A stretch of 64,000 nucleotides of DNA from Linyphia triangularis (GCA_963978545.1 OZ021731.1:26116093-26180092); one strand, 5' to 3'; positions 34,481 through 48,339 are shown, numbered from the stretch's first letter. Translations and numbers: made by a program. Notes: generated by a model not told the origin, from the letters alone.

Positions 34481-36088
34481 GCTTTTGATATTTTATCAAC
34501 TTTCATCATGTCTACTGTTCACCACTAACAAAGAAATGAGCACACTGTAAAAGAAGGATTTATAATGGCATAATTTAAAAGGTGTATTATCATGCCATTT
34601 ATTGTCCAAATTTAAATGAATCTTAATAACTTTAATTAGTACATCAATTTTATTTAATACTTCATCTTTATTATTTGTTTTCAAGCTGCTTGCCTGTCTC
34701 CATCACTATTGGGATATTTTTAGAGTATTTTAGTGTACTTGAGAAACTTTTTATAGAGTACTGTTCAGTCCGTAAATTGTACATGTCTTAACGAAAGAGA
34801 GCTCTCGGTGCTTACATGCGTTGTACATTCCAACTTCACAGAGGTCGTGAAAGGAGGCATGACTTAATAATAAACTTACTTTTCAAACTGACCCCTGTGG
34901 GGTCTAATTTGTACATAGTGTAAGTTTATTTATATTTAAAGACATTTCTAGTAGAACTTAGTCAATGACTGTTTTTTACTGTCTGTTTATATTTGTTGTA
35001 TTGCCCAAACTCAACTCCCCCCCTGTACAAATGTGCTTTTAACTGTATGTAGCTTTTTAAGAATATATTTAGCTAGCGATGCACTGGATTGTGATAGGAT
35101 TAGACTTTTGATAGGAAGTACCCACTGTTGAGATTAGATGAGCAGGATTCGAGATTCATATTTAAATTTTCCGGTGTTAACTAGCCCTAAATCAAATATT
35201 GTCAATTTTGTCAGCGAAATTTGAGTGATTGGATATTTATAGCATTGCTGGTGTAACACTTACTGTATGTTTGAGCTATTTTTCTGTAAAATTGCTGTTA
35301 TTTAGGTGACTAAAACTTCAATACTTGTCACTGCTTATTGGGATTGATGTATCAATTTTAATATGAGAAATACTTTTAATATTAAAAATGAGGCGTTGCG
35401 AATACGAACTGCGAAATTAGCATCGGTTCAATTTTTCCTTCCAAATCTCGAGCCTTCACAGATTCTACAGATATAGTTTTCATGTTAAGTTTACTCTTCT
35501 TTCCATCTCAAAACACTCAGAGAATCATACCAAGCATGGGAAAATTAATACATGAAAACTTTTCAAATTCGTTTTTCTGACAACCACCTTTTGTTGATTT
35601 TGCTCTTCGTATACACAATGCCTATTATTTTGTTTATTCTGCCACTTGGGAAAATTATACCATTATTTATATTGAAATTTCTTTTTAGAGGCTTTACTAA
35701 ATATAACTAAGTCAGATCAAAGTGAAATTTTTTATTTTGCTTGTTACTTTCTGATTCTGAGTGGTTAGTACACTGAGTGTAGGCAATTTACTAAGCACAC
35801 CTTCTCAGTACTTTGTTGGTCCGACTCTTGTATTTAATACTTTATTATTTCTTCTTGGCATGGACTGTACGTAATGGAGGAAACACAATCCTTAATTAAC
35901 CTGCTCTGTGTTATAATCTTATTTATTTTTTAACGTCTTATATTCCCGCGATCACTTATTATCCAAGCATCCCATTTTGCATGTTCAGACCCACAAGCAG
36001 ACATTCATACACCTCTGATTGGAGTAGTGTGATGTCATAATTTGTATGCTTAAAACTGTCAGGTGTGTATTATAAATTGTCCACTCAG

Positions 36089-36158
36089 TGTCCTATACAT
36101 TGAGACAATTGAAGTGATATATATATATATCACTTCAATTGTCTCAATGTATAGGACA
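36089..36158. repeat. perfect 70-bp palindrome
   Basis: Arms of 35 bp, starting TGTCCTATACATTGAGACAA on each strand, meet in an AT centre with no spacer and no mismatch; a further ATATATAT run follows. The rest of 34481-38000 is AT-rich without gene or named repeat. Confidence 0.95.
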
Positions 36159-39100
36159 TATATATATATGCTTTAAATAGATCTTGTGGTTCAAAATAAC
36201 CATGAAATTAGCTATCACTAGACTAAAAAAAGGCAACTCTCAAAAGGCTGTGAATAAACAGGAATAGCTGCTAAGTTTTTGGTGCTCTAGATACTTCAAA
36301 ACACAGTGCACCCTTTTATAAATTGTATGTCTTAAGTTTTATTTTCTCAACATCTAATTTTGATGTAATAAATAGGCAAATACACTATTTATTTACTGAA
36401 CTGGTTAAAACATTCCTGTAACGAAACTAATTGCTTTAAGATTGTTGATTGTATTGTTTTAACTAAGTATTATTAAAAATAGCTCTAAAATGTATAAATG
36501 TTAATGTCAGTAAGTTATTTCTGTTCTTTGACACAAGAACAATTTATGTAAAAAATACTTTTAAATGAGTTATATTCTGCGAATTTGATCACATATATTA
36601 CTATCATTTCTCAAGTTATTTAATATCGTGCAAATTGTTTAACATAATGCAAAGGATACTTGCATTTACCTATAGCTTGTTTCTCATAGTTGAATATATC
36701 GACATTAGTACTTGTTGCAGTATACAGATTTAACTTATTATCAATTGCAAAGAGCCTTTATATCGTTTAAATATGTCCTGCTTTGTCATTTAAACAGGCA
36801 AAAGTTTATCCATAGTGACAAAACAAATTCTGCTAATCTCATCATATGAAGTTAATTTCCAAAAATTTTACTCTGAAATAAATAACTTTATTAAATTTTT
36901 GGCAGATTTGTGGTCAATATACATTTTTTTTTATATATTATAGTAAATGTTTTTGTTAAATTGTTGATTTATATATTGGCTGTTATTTGGGATTTAAAAA
37001 ATATTCTGTTAATGTGAAAAACTTAAGATAAAACATCCATTACAAGTATCATACACCAATATTATTCCAAAAGTATATATTTTATATTGGTACCCTTCAA
37101 TACAGTCACTAGGTTTTAAAATAATCTAAAAGTGTTTGCCAATGTTTGTTACTTCTTTTCGAAGTCTTTGCCCTGGTACAGAATTTACATTCAGTTTTAT
37201 TTTATCCAGTTTACATTTGGTTTAATTTTTGTCAATAAACTAATTTATTTGAATTGTTGTGAATGCAGTGTGTGAATGTTAGTTAATAAAAGTATTACAG
37301 ATATTCTTAGGTTATGTAGCTTATTTTTTTTTTTTCATTTTTACAGTAATAGAAAATTGTTTAATATGTGATGTTTTTTGTAAATGAAACAGATTTATGA
37401 TTTTGTAATCAAAGCATATATTTAAAAACATTTAAACGTATTTTAAAGTCAGAAGTGGTTTCTTTACTTTTTTGGCACAAATATACTGGTTTTTGCATCC
37501 CTTAAAAAAAAAAATTTAGATAGTGTAGATTTGCTTTTGGTTAAGTACAAGCATGTGCATTATCGTTTCTGCAAAGCCTTATAATGCACAAGGATATGAA
37601 ATTCAATACATCTTGCCAACTTTTATTTTCTGACATAATTTTTAAAGGACAATACTTGCATTTTAAGACTCAAATCATTTTGATACATTTAACTCTTAGG
37701 AGTAAATCTTTCAACTGGCATTTTTATTGAAATGTTTGAATCAGTAGGGTTAAAAGAATTTAAGAACTAATGTATAGATTATTTGATTTCATTTTTAAAT
37801 TGAATGGTATTGAATTACTTATTTTGTAGTTATAATTTTGTACATACACAAAGAAAATATGAATTTCCCTAACAATTAATGTCACCCATACTTTTACATT
37901 TGAACTATTAAAAACTGATTTAAAGCAAAAAAAAAATTAATTGTAAATGTTCAAAAAAATACGCCATACATATTTCATAATATCATTAATTTTTTAAAAG
38001 TAAGCGAATGTTACTGCCTCTTATCTAAGGACCCTGTTTGAAAATCGGGAAAAATCTTGTTTTCTCCTAAATCCTTTTTTTTTTTTTTTTTTTTTTAATT
38101 TATGCAGGGTAAGAATGTGCTTTTTTCAGCAACATTAGTTGGTGTTTGAATTTCTGAGAAAATAAAATTAATATGTTAAGAGATGTCATGCAGCTTATAC
38201 AGGAAAAAGTACATTTCACTGTCATAATCATTTACATTTAAAATACACTTAATAGAATCCTTCTGTAAATTGTTATGCAACTTAACAATAGTTTAAATTG
38301 CTTTGTAATGTTTCCTTTCATTTACACTCAAATTGTATAGGTCACTCAATTGCTGCATCTTCACATTGTAAACTGTAAAAACAATATTTAAGCTAATTAA
38401 ATTTTTTCTTTTTCTTTTGTCAAACTTAAATAACGACTTCAGTTTTTCACAGGCATGAGAAATTAAAGTCAGTATTTTAAATTTCTACCTGCTGCTTAAC
38501 TGTTCTGCAAAGTTTCCTCAATCAGTGCATCGCAGCCAAACAAACACTTTTCTTTCAGCCTTGTATATGGACGAAGTTCTTTTTTTATCTCATGGGCGGA
38601 GTCTTAAGAAGTCATGTCGTTATAGAGTGTCATTTTAGTGTACCATTACTGTAAAAATAAACAGCTTCAGAAATCTGCTTCTCTTCATTTGTATCATGTC
38701 ATTCATATATACTTGAAACAAGTCACTGTTAATAAAAGTTCGGATCTACACAAGTTTCTGTTGAGGTTCAACAAGTTTAGAGGTGGGTGTCATCAAGGAG
38801 GGACAATATGCAGCACTTGTATATTTGAAAATTAAAATGGTTAAATTCACACACAAAAATTAACAGGATTCCTACGGTTCGTAAAAGCCCTTGAGAATCG
38901 CCTACTTTGGTAGGTCCTTATATAAATTAATCTTAAAGTTGTTATTTTTGTTTTATCTTGGGTCCTTAATTTACGAATGCTAATTTTTGACAGAATTCGC
39001 ACGGCCCTTGAAAACCCTTAAGAGAAAGTCCAAGTAAAGATCATTTCTAATACTCATTATGCTACAATTTTCTAGCCCAGTGCAGTTAAAAATTACTTAG

Positions 39101-39456
39101 TATAAAACATCCATATAGATAAACAACTGGATAGACTTCTCCTGATGTTAATGCAAGGAGGAAAACGCGTCGGTGGTTGATGACGCTGGGTGGGATGTTT
39201 AACCAATCACAGTTCACTTTTATAGTTGGATGGGAAGGCAAAAAACCTTGTGAAGTGCTAGAGTAGATATTATTTTGCACATTATTACTAATTAAGGTCT
39301 ACTATTGACATTTCTACTGTGTACAACCCAAAATTTTATTTTCAATCCTCGGCAATCTGTATTTTTTTATCCCACCATTGGCATCTGGCAACGGCTTCTT
39401 TTTCCCACTGTCTATCCTGTTGTTTATCTGTATCGATGGTAAAAAAAACCTTTAAA
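36159..39456. other. intergenic or 3' flank, nothing firm
   Basis: AT-rich, T runs (for example near 38078-38097). A stretch at about 38863-39030 has CAGGATTCCTACGGTTCG and GCACGGCCCTTGAAAACCC, reminiscent of family A ends but too decayed to call. Confidence 0.4.
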
Positions 39457-39923
39457 TTTTGGTGAGTGGGTTCGAAAATGATCATTTAATGAAATGACAT
39501 AAATTAAAGATTATAGCAGTGATGTCGATGAAATAACAAACTTGTAAATTGTTTACGCTTGTAATAATACGAAACGGTTTAAAGAAACAACTTTATTAGT
39601 TAATACGCCATTCTCCGAAACTCAACTGCTATCTTAAAATCTATAGAACACAACTACCAAGGTAAAGCGCGAGGATATCTAGTTGTGACGGCACGAGGAT
39701 ATAATCATCCAGCAAGAGATGCACGAGGATATATTTATTCTGCTACAAGATTCCAAAATAGCGTCCTATATATTTTGTATTTGAAATCCTTACGTTAAAG
39801 CATATGCAGTGGCTCCACCTAGTTTCGTCTTTTGATATTTTCATTTATATTGTATAGAGACATTAAATGAAGACAATTTATGTCATTCCATTGAGTGATC
39901 TTTTTCGTAACTACTCGCCAAAT
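39457..39923. mobile_element. MITE with about 45-bp inverted ends
   Basis: Left TTTGGTGAGTGGGTTCGAAA ... GAAATGACATAAATT pairs with AATTTATGTCATTCC ... CGTAACTACTCGCCAAA at the right with scattered mismatches. About 465 bp, no coding frame. Exact ends and duplication are unclear. Confidence 0.75.
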
Positions 39924-40895
39924 GTCAATGTTTTATAGAAGGTAGTTTCTAAATGCACCGGGCTAGAAGATTGTAACATAGCGAGTCCTTACTAGGATTT
40001 CCTCTTAAAACATACTTATTTTTGTCAAGGCCTTATTGAGGCGTGGTACTTCAAAACAAGCTTCATCCATTTAAAAAAAAAATAATTCAGAAGTGAAAAA
40101 AAGCGTCCCTTTGCTATATCGATCACTTTTTTTTTCTCTTAATATTTTTTAATTATTTATTGAAAAAAAACACTAAAGTTCTTGATTGTTTCGAGGTTAA
40201 GTTTTGGGAAACATAAATTTTGGTTGGAGCTGGTTTTTGAAGTAAAAAGGGTGATCAACAATATTTTGCAAAACGGAAAGTATCTAGCACCTACCGCATG
40301 AAACCTTCGTAAAACACGAATTACAGTTATTTATTAAGTAGATAAATAATATTTTGAAAACAAGAAAAAATTAATAGTTATAAAAAAGTTTTGAGCAATA
40401 TAAATAGTTAAAAAAAACTTCAGGAATATCAGAAAACTTCGAAATTCAGTCTGGAGCGGAGATAATAGTATTAAAAAAATAAAATTCAAACAAAAAATAT
40501 TAAATGAAATTGTAAGAAAGGAAAGTTACGCAAGATCAAACAACTGCATTATCATTCTGGTCCATGGGTGAAAATTTTCAGTATTTTTACGGATTTGAGA
40601 TTTCCCTAATTTTTTATTTTTAATTGCGGAATGAAATGGGAGGGGGAAGATATGTGTTTACCTATCCACACATAAGTGAAAAAGTTATTAAAAACCTGCC
40701 ATTCAACTCCTATTGTTTTTAGAAAGGGGGGCTTGAATCGTATACTCTCCACCCACCTCTGGATACGGCATTGCATCTGTACGATGGTATGGCATGCAAC
40801 TATATGTAAAAGACAGAAATAACGATATGTTAGAGTCTGCATCGTCAGCATATATAAAATATGAAGATTATTTGGTTGAGCAACATAGGATTAAA

Positions 40896-41624
40896 CTAGG
40901 GTTGTGGAACATAGTACAACTTTTAATTGCACAAAATATTTTTGGTCACTGCAGAAAATTTAACATTGTGTTACTTCTCATTTTCTTATTTTTACTCATT
41001 TTAATAAAAATGACCAGTTAAGTGATATTTTTGGCAAACATTTTTACTTGAGCAAGAAAAAGAAAAAAACGTCAAAATGGCAAAATTGGTGGTTTTATTC
41101 GATATACATTACATTGACATTGCTTGTGCGTGAGAGGCAAAAAAAAAATCTATCATTGATGGACGTTGCTCAAGCCCAGAGAGCTTTGTGTTAAAAGGAC
41201 TCGTTTTTCAACTTTATATGCTTTTATCACATTTTATGAGAATTTCGGAGGTGGAAATGTTTAGAATACCTTCAGAGGCATTACCTCATCGATTTTGAAC
41301 CATTAGAGCCGTTTTTTAGCAATTACTGAAAAACATGATTTTTTCAATAGCTTATGCGAATGCGCTATTTTGACAAAAACCTTAATGGTAGATCCCTGTG
41401 ACATCACCAACCCGCTCACCAAATTTTAACATCGTAGGTTAATTTGCTCGGGGGTTATGCCCACGTACACACACAGACATACATTTTTTCTAAATCACTT
41501 TTTTTTTTAAATCAGGTTTTTCCAAAAATGAAAAAAAAAAAAAAAAGGGGGAAAAAAATCGAATTTTTTGACCGAATACTATACTTTCATTTCCTTATGT
41601 ATACATATGGGTAATTGAAAGTAA
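40896..41624 (-). repeat. interspersed repeat family F, copy 2
   Basis: On the minus strand it runs from TACTTTCAATTACCC through TGTCTGTGTGTGTACGTGGG, GGTGATGTCAC and CTAAAAAACGGCTCTAATGG to TTCCACAACCCTAG. It holds the 5' part missing from copy 1. Confidence 0.85.
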
Positions 41625-42138
41625 AAATCATCATTCTCACAAAACAAAAGGTTAGCGAGTAATGAAGTACAGATAGTAGAAGACGTAAAGAGAAATAAGT
41701 TGTGTTTAAAATAATTTGTCAGATCTGAAGAAGTCGGTCAATGAATTAAATAAATGGAAGCGAAACGTCATGACATTTCTCTGTGAAATCTAAAAATTGA
41801 AGAAAATGCATGAAAGAGATTACTGATGAAGTTTCTATTTTGCAATTAAAATTTTTTACGAAAGAGTATTCGGAGGAATTATATTCTTTAAAGCAACGTC
41901 TTTCTTCTTACATTGCAGATTTTGTTCAGTTTCATTGATCAATTTAACTTTTTGAGTTAGGCTAAGCGTATTCAACTTACGTTTCAACATTATTCAAAGC
42001 CAACGTAAACCAACACCATTGACTCACACTTTAAATATGGAAGGTAATATAAAGGCAGCCCGTTTACTTTCTATACACGTCAATGCAAACGTGTTTTTTC
42101 CGGTAACAAGTTAAATTGTAAAACACGATGTAAAGAGG

Positions 42139-42164
42139 AATATATATATATATATATATATATT
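42139..42164. repeat. (AT)n microsatellite
   Basis: Pure AT dinucleotide run in an otherwise unremarkable segment 41625-42394. This segment ends with a half copy of a pogo-like sequence (AACTTCGAGATAAACG ... GAATTGACTGTATA near 42300-42350). Confidence 0.8.
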
Positions 42165-42515
42165 TATTAGTATTTTGTGGGATTTTTTAAATATATTATG
42201 ACAGTAAAATTTTCATAAAAACTTCGATTTAAAAGATGTACACTTTGAGATATGGAGATAATTTAGTGTTGAAAAACATTTAATTGTCTTGGGACCTAAT
42301 GAAAACTTCGAGATAAACGATTATTCGACTTCGAGTTACCGCCGAATTGACTGTATATATTCCAAGTTCCTTGGAATAGCAGATTTCCAGGAATAATTCC
42401 GTACTTTTCAAATCCTTTATTTAAAGTTCGATTTTGTTTATCGATGGGAGCGGAATATGCGGAGGCCTTATTAACCCCTTTGACGTCATCCAATCCACCT
42501 GGAACTTGGCAGATA

Positions 42516-45415
42516 CAGGGTTCCCACTCTTATTGAAGAAAAAAATTCAAGGACTTTCAAGGACCTTTTTAAGAAAATTCAAGGACCTTTCTAGAAAAAT
42601 TTAAGCACCATAATTTTAAATACTACATCAGATGTAAAATTACAAAACGGAGATTATCGGTGGTCAGGGGTGTAGTAGAGTGGAAATACGAGGCAAAGGC
42701 GATCCTTTACATTAATAGAAGGCGGAATGACGTTCCCTCATCTAATTCCCCCCCCCCCCCTCTCTTTACGTGATACTGAACTCAAAGCCAAGTAAGCAAA
42801 CAAAAAAGTCATTTCGTGGGAATTTGCTTTCGTCTGGGATCCACAACTTCAGAGCTGAGCAGGCAAATTCTAGTTTTTGTAAAACACTTGAAAGAGGCGA
42901 GGCAATCCACACATGGCCATTTCTCCTTGATTAGAAATGAACTAACATAATATATGTTTACATCTAGCTATGATTCATTCAATAGCAATTATCTTCTTCA
43001 ATGAATTATCTGTATTTGTGGAGGAATTCCAGATGTCAAATTTGTATGGTTCGTCGTATATACAGTCGAAAACTTCCACCCACAAATTCACGCCAAATAT
43101 CTACATTTTTAAAGAACAAAACTTTGGTCTAACACATACAATTATTTGTGCGCTTTCCTTAAAAAATATTTCCCCTCCTCTAATTTTAACGGAAACAGTA
43201 ACCGATTTATCTACAAAAGTTATGTAACTTTTTTTTTTTAATTTTTATATCACGGATTTAATAAATTATTTTTAAACCTTTCAACGTACCTAACAAATGA
43301 ATTCGTTCAAAAGGAAAAAAACAAATGACATAAAAGATGGGTTTTTTTCACAACCCAAAAAAGTTAAGCAAACCTGCGGTTCTGACGGAATCAACTGGTT
43401 AGTGCTAAAAATCCAGATAGGTAAGAGCAGAATGTTGATATTTTGTATTAGCTTTTAAGGTGTTTTGAGATCACGGAATTATAGCATATATTTTTTGTCA
43501 GATATTGGGAAATATTTATTTTATTCCCAGTTATTGGGAAAATCAAACTGATAACTTGTTTGAACATGGAAAAATATGTTCAAAATAGTATTGATTTTTA
43601 AATCCTTAATATTAACTTCGCTTTTGTATGTTTGTGAATTTGAATATGTTTAGTTCAACAAATAAAATGTTGCTTGAATGTATAGTAAAGAGACTGGCTT
43701 CAAGCACTCCACTACGTTGTTGTGACAGAACTGAACAGTTGTTAACTTTGTTTCACTTTAACTTGGCAGTACTGATAATGCTTCATTAGCCAAATTGCAG
43801 CCCTTCACAACCTAGTGTTGAAAAGGGGTTCCAAGGCTTGCGCTAAGAGCAGAGGACTACTAAAAAAAGTAATACGTAGCAAAAATTAGTAATTTTAATA
43901 ACATGTATTTTATTCAATTCTTATGAAAATAATTTTATTACAATTTTTATGTTTTAAAAAAAAAAATTGAATCCACGGGTTCCTAAATAAAAGCTGACTT
44001 AAAATAATATTATTTAGTGCAGAAAACTCTACGATTTTAATAGTTTGCACCCATACCATATAAAGCACCCTTACCATTTTTGGAGTGTTTTTTATAGCCA
44101 TTTTCATTGTAAGGGGCGCCAAAACTCATTCTTGCACACATAGCATTTTACTCTAAGGCCCGTCCTGTATATTTGATTTTCCTTAATATAAAAGTGCTAA
44201 TGGTTTTGCAAATGGGTATAATACATCGAAATTGGGCTGCAAAGAAGCAGGAAAGCAATTCAGATGTATTACTTTAAAATACAAAATTAAATTGCTTTTC
44301 GGTTTGAGAATGGGAAAGTTTTATGTTTACAGTTATTACAGAATTTACTCCAAAAACGTAGCAGCAGTTCTTAAAAAAAAAAAATCATACAGTGGCGGCA
44401 ATAATGGGAGGGAATTTCCCCGATCTTTTTTAAAATCTAGCGATTTTGATGGCAAATTATTCATATCATATATATTTTGCAGTTTGCTTTCTCCTCCGAT
44501 TTATGCCCATTTTTGACTATTATTGTTACCAATGTTGAAAAGACAAAATCGAACTGGTTAAGATAAAAAAACCAGCCCATGCAAATCTGGCAAGTAATGA
44601 GACTACATTGAAATATCCTGCTTAAAATTAGAGATGATTGAGATAGCACACAAATTAATATTTTATCAAGAAATTTTAAATCGACAAATGGATTTGAATT
44701 TTCCAATTATTTTATTAATGGAGCAAATTTGGAAAAGGAAAGGAAGGATCTATCAAGCAAAAGGAACTTCTCTACATTTTCTTTTTGAGAAGGAGAAAAG
44801 CCATAAAACTTTCAATCAACTTCTGCAACAATCCCAATCTTTTTCATTCATTTTGAAAACCTATTTTGAGGAGCTACAGAATCTAGGAATTTATCCGAAC
44901 CCATTGCATCTCTGACATTTTGGAAAATTATTGTAAAAAATGTTTAAAAATTTGTGTCAATAATATGTTTGAAAATGTGTTATAATCCTTTACAAAGTGC
45001 TAAACAATCTTTTAAAATGGGTTATGCAAAGCAAATTATTTAAAAATCCATATAACTATAGTTTAAAAAAATTATTTGAATAAAAGAATAAGTCGAAACA
45101 CGCAATTTTTTCAAATTTTTTTTTTGAGGTACTCATGAGCTATTTTGAGATTATTATAGTAATATTAACAAACTATTTAAAGTTGTCCTTTTTACTTCCC
45201 CTTCCCTAATACACAGAAAAAAATATATAAGTTTGTAACGATGCAACATAGCGTTCCCGCACTTTTTTATTTTACACTACACCACTGTCATTGGTCACTT
45301 AAAAATTCAAAGACTTTCAAGGACCTTATCCTTTTTTCAAGGACTTTCAAGGACCAAATTTCATCAAAAAAAATTCAAGGACTTTCCAGCACTTTCAAGG
45401 ACCGTGGGAACCCTG
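42516..45415 (-). mobile_element. family A DNA transposon copy 2, 2.90 kb, inverted to copy 1
   Basis: CAGGGTTCCCACTCTTATTG to ACCGTGGGAACCCTG, flanked by AGATA (42511-42515 and 45416-45420). Its interior is the reverse complement of 15296-18164 with scattered changes and small indels. Conserved small ORFs in the two copies (for example 42970-43227 here and 17458-17667 minus there) differ mostly at the amino-acid level, so they do not look selected. Confidence 0.93.
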
Positions 45416-45570
45416 AGATAGGTTCGATGTCGATGACAATGCATTCTATCAAACTTTGGGGCTGTTACTGTCATTAAAAGGTCGCTTTTAAGGAATACTA
45501 ATAAATCAACTTACCGTCTTCCAATCGCGGTGTAAAAAACATTGAACCAACCCTTTTTGAAACTTTTTCC

Positions 45571-45604
<34 letters not shown>
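45571..45604. repeat. poly(T) run
   Basis: About 34 T in a row inside the right part of repeat G copy 1. Length likely polymorphic. Confidence 0.85.
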
Positions 45605-45608
<4 letters not shown>

Positions 45609-46590
45609 AAATAATAAAATTACTTTAATCGAAATAAATAAATGATATTTGGATGTGATAGCATAAATCCACGTTCCTTTTTAATAAATAAATTTTGAAA
45701 CGTAGTTTGCCTCACATTTTTCTGATAGAAATGTTTTTGATATCGGCACTGTGTTAATGAATATAAAAATTGACAATGTATATAAAGGATTTTTTAAAAA
45801 CTCTGTTTTTATGGATTATATTATTTACACCCTCTTTTAGCTATCACACATTTAACTTTCTTCTTTTCCTCCTTCTACCGGTTGGGTCGCATCATTTATT
45901 GATGATTATCCAAGCTTTATATTCCATGTTACTTGGAATAGCTGATTTCCAGGAACAATTCACTTCCTTTTACTTCAAGAATAAATGGACTCTCGTTAGA
46001 CAAAGGGAATTTTTTTTTTTGCTTGAATCATAAATAAAATTCTATTAAAATGTTATTTAAATTGTTTATTGTTCAATTCTGATTTTTATGATGTAATATT
46101 CTGAATTTATGTGTAAGAAAAAAGTTAGCTACAACTTTATTCGAGGATCTTAAAAAAGTTTAAAAAGTCCTTGAAATTTATTTTATTTTTACTTTTTAAA
46201 AACGGTATGAAGTATAATCCAGATTTGTAGTACAGGCCTTATATAAGTTTAACACAAGTTTAAAATTATTCTCTTGAATAGAAAATAAGTAAATTTTAAA
46301 GCATTTCCGTTTAAATTTTATGTATGACTTCAAATCTCATCAAGACATTCAAATTGATTTGACACATGCCTATGGTAAAAAAAAAATAATAACTCAGGGA
46401 ATTGCGAATTAACTTTTCGTTTTGCATTTTGATAAGATAATTCGATGAGATCTTACATTTGACCTATCGAACGCATTTGTAGTTTTTTCTGGGAATAAAA
46501 GTTTTCAATTATTTATTTGAGCAACTATTATTTAGCACTTCATTTAGAAATCCAATTCCAATTTCTGAAAAATTAATGTTTGAACAAAAT

Positions 46591-46822
46591 CAAAATTTCA
46601 AATTACTACGAAAGAGAAAAATAAATTAAAGTCGCCATTTTGAAGTCACCAACTAACCTGATACATCGCAAATTTTGTCAAACAGACTTTTTAATAAGCT
46701 TCTCTCTCTATTAGCGTGTTACAGAAGCTATAATAAAGGAAAAAATTTCAAATGATTACTACAGACAAAAATGAATTAAGGTCGTCATTATGAAGCTACC
46801 AACAATCTGACACATTGCAAAG
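46591..46822. repeat. two-unit degenerate tandem duplication
   Basis: AAATTACTACGAAAGAGAAA ... AAAGTCGCCATTTTGAAG ... CTGATACATCGCAAA is followed at about 147 bp by AAATGATTACTACAGAC ... AAGGTCGTCATTATGAAG ... CTGACACATTGCAAA. The remainder of 45990-47549 holds nothing recognised. Confidence 0.75.
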
Positions 46823-47562
46823 GAAAATACTCACAGTCTACTAAATATTAATTCGAAAAAGGATAGAAAGAAAGTCGAACGCTAACAAATTTTGAAATTT
46901 CATTTTTCCCCCCCTCTCCTGTAAAATGTCAGGTATCGGCTGTGTTTACATTTTCTCGCCTACCCATTATTTTTTCTTACTTTCTTATATTAGCTTAATT
47001 ATAAAACAAATTACGTGCACCTCAAGGTATTCCGTCAGAAAGAGAAAAAAAAAATATTTTTTTCCCGTATGGTTCATGTCTTATACGGTTTTTTAACTGT
47101 AACCAGGATTTTTTTATCGAATCCTTTTTGTGATAAAGTTAGACAAGGAACATTTTTAAATAAATTCGTGTGGTTTAATTAAAAAAAAAAAAAAAAATCG
47201 CCAGCTTTTGACAACTTTGGTGCAGGTTGACTTAATTTTAAATCAATGTAATACACAAAATAAATAATTTTTTTCATAAATACGTCAAGAATACGAATCC
47301 GCATTCATGTTCTGAAGTACTTGGTTTTAAGTTGAACACATGATGAATAGCAATGATAGATATTGTATTAGAATTTTAATAGCTAATTATGTCGCCAAAC
47401 ATGATTTGAGCAGAAAAATTATGGCTTTGTTAACTTGTTTTTTTGCTAACATTTCATAATCTATCATGCAACTAACACTATTTTCAACTATTTCCAAAAT
47501 TTCATATCAATATCGATCATTTGAAAGACGACCGCGATAAAACGATAATCCCAATTCTACAG

Positions 47563-47739
47563 ACCGACCAAGAGATATAGTGGTTAGCGTGCTAGCTTCT
47601 AGACCACGAGGTTACGGGTTCGAGTCCCGTGTAAGGCATGGGTGTTTGTAAATGTATGCTGGCTTGTCGAATGACTAGTGTTTCAGCGCGTTATAGCCCT
47701 TATGTTGCTGACGGCGCCAGATAATCTGAAAACAACCAG
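47563..47739 (+). mobile_element. tRNA-derived SINE, full length (copy 2)
   Basis: Same 177-bp family as the copy at 11457: A box TAGTGGTTAGCGTGCTAGC, B box GGGTTCGAGTCCCG, body GTAAGGCATGGGTGTTTGTA, tail CTGAAAACAACCAG. Flanked by a perfect 13-bp duplication CCCAATTCTACAG (47550-47562 and 47740-47752). Confidence 0.92.
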
Positions 47740-48339
47740 CCCAATTCTACAGAAAAAAGTGTTGCTTTTAGAAAAAGAATGCTATTTTTAGACCTTACGC
47801 TTTTAAACCATTTATTTTGCGTTTAACTTTCCATAGAAATCTGTCATTTCAAGCGTCTCTAAACTAAAATATCAGCAATCAAAGAATCGAATTCTCAAAG
47901 AGTTTTTTTCCCGAACGAACAATATAAAAATGCCAAGGAATTCTCTTTGCGACATTAATTTACAAACGGAAGCTCCGAGAGATTTTAGCGTCTGGAAAAG
48001 CGTTGATGTTAGTGACAATAGCTGTCACATTTATTTTTATTTAGTGAAAGTTCTGGGTAGGTAGTTGACTAGCCGTTATGTTTGAAAAGAGATAGATGGT
48101 AACTGACGATTGATATAAATTTATGTAGCATTTGTGACATTTATTGCAATAGTCCTTCTCGGTGTGCAGTCAATTGGTTAGAGCTAAATTTGAGTAAGGG
48201 TTCATAAATGTCGTTTTAATCCATCAATAAAATCATCAACCTCAATAACAACTGAAAATATTTATACATTTCAATACACACCGTTTTCTACTTACTAAAA
48301 AATTCACTAGTATTAAGTATTTGAAAATCTGGAAATCCG

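Larger units (their letters stand above)
42395..45835 (+). repeat. repeat family G copy 1, split by family A copy 2
   Basis: Left part 42395-42515 and right part 45416-45835 together align with 48340-48935: CGTCATCCAATC, AACTTGGCAGATA, TTCGATGTCGATGACAATG, AAACGTAGTTTGCC and GTTAATGAATATAAAAATTG. No coding frame. Confidence 0.82.
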
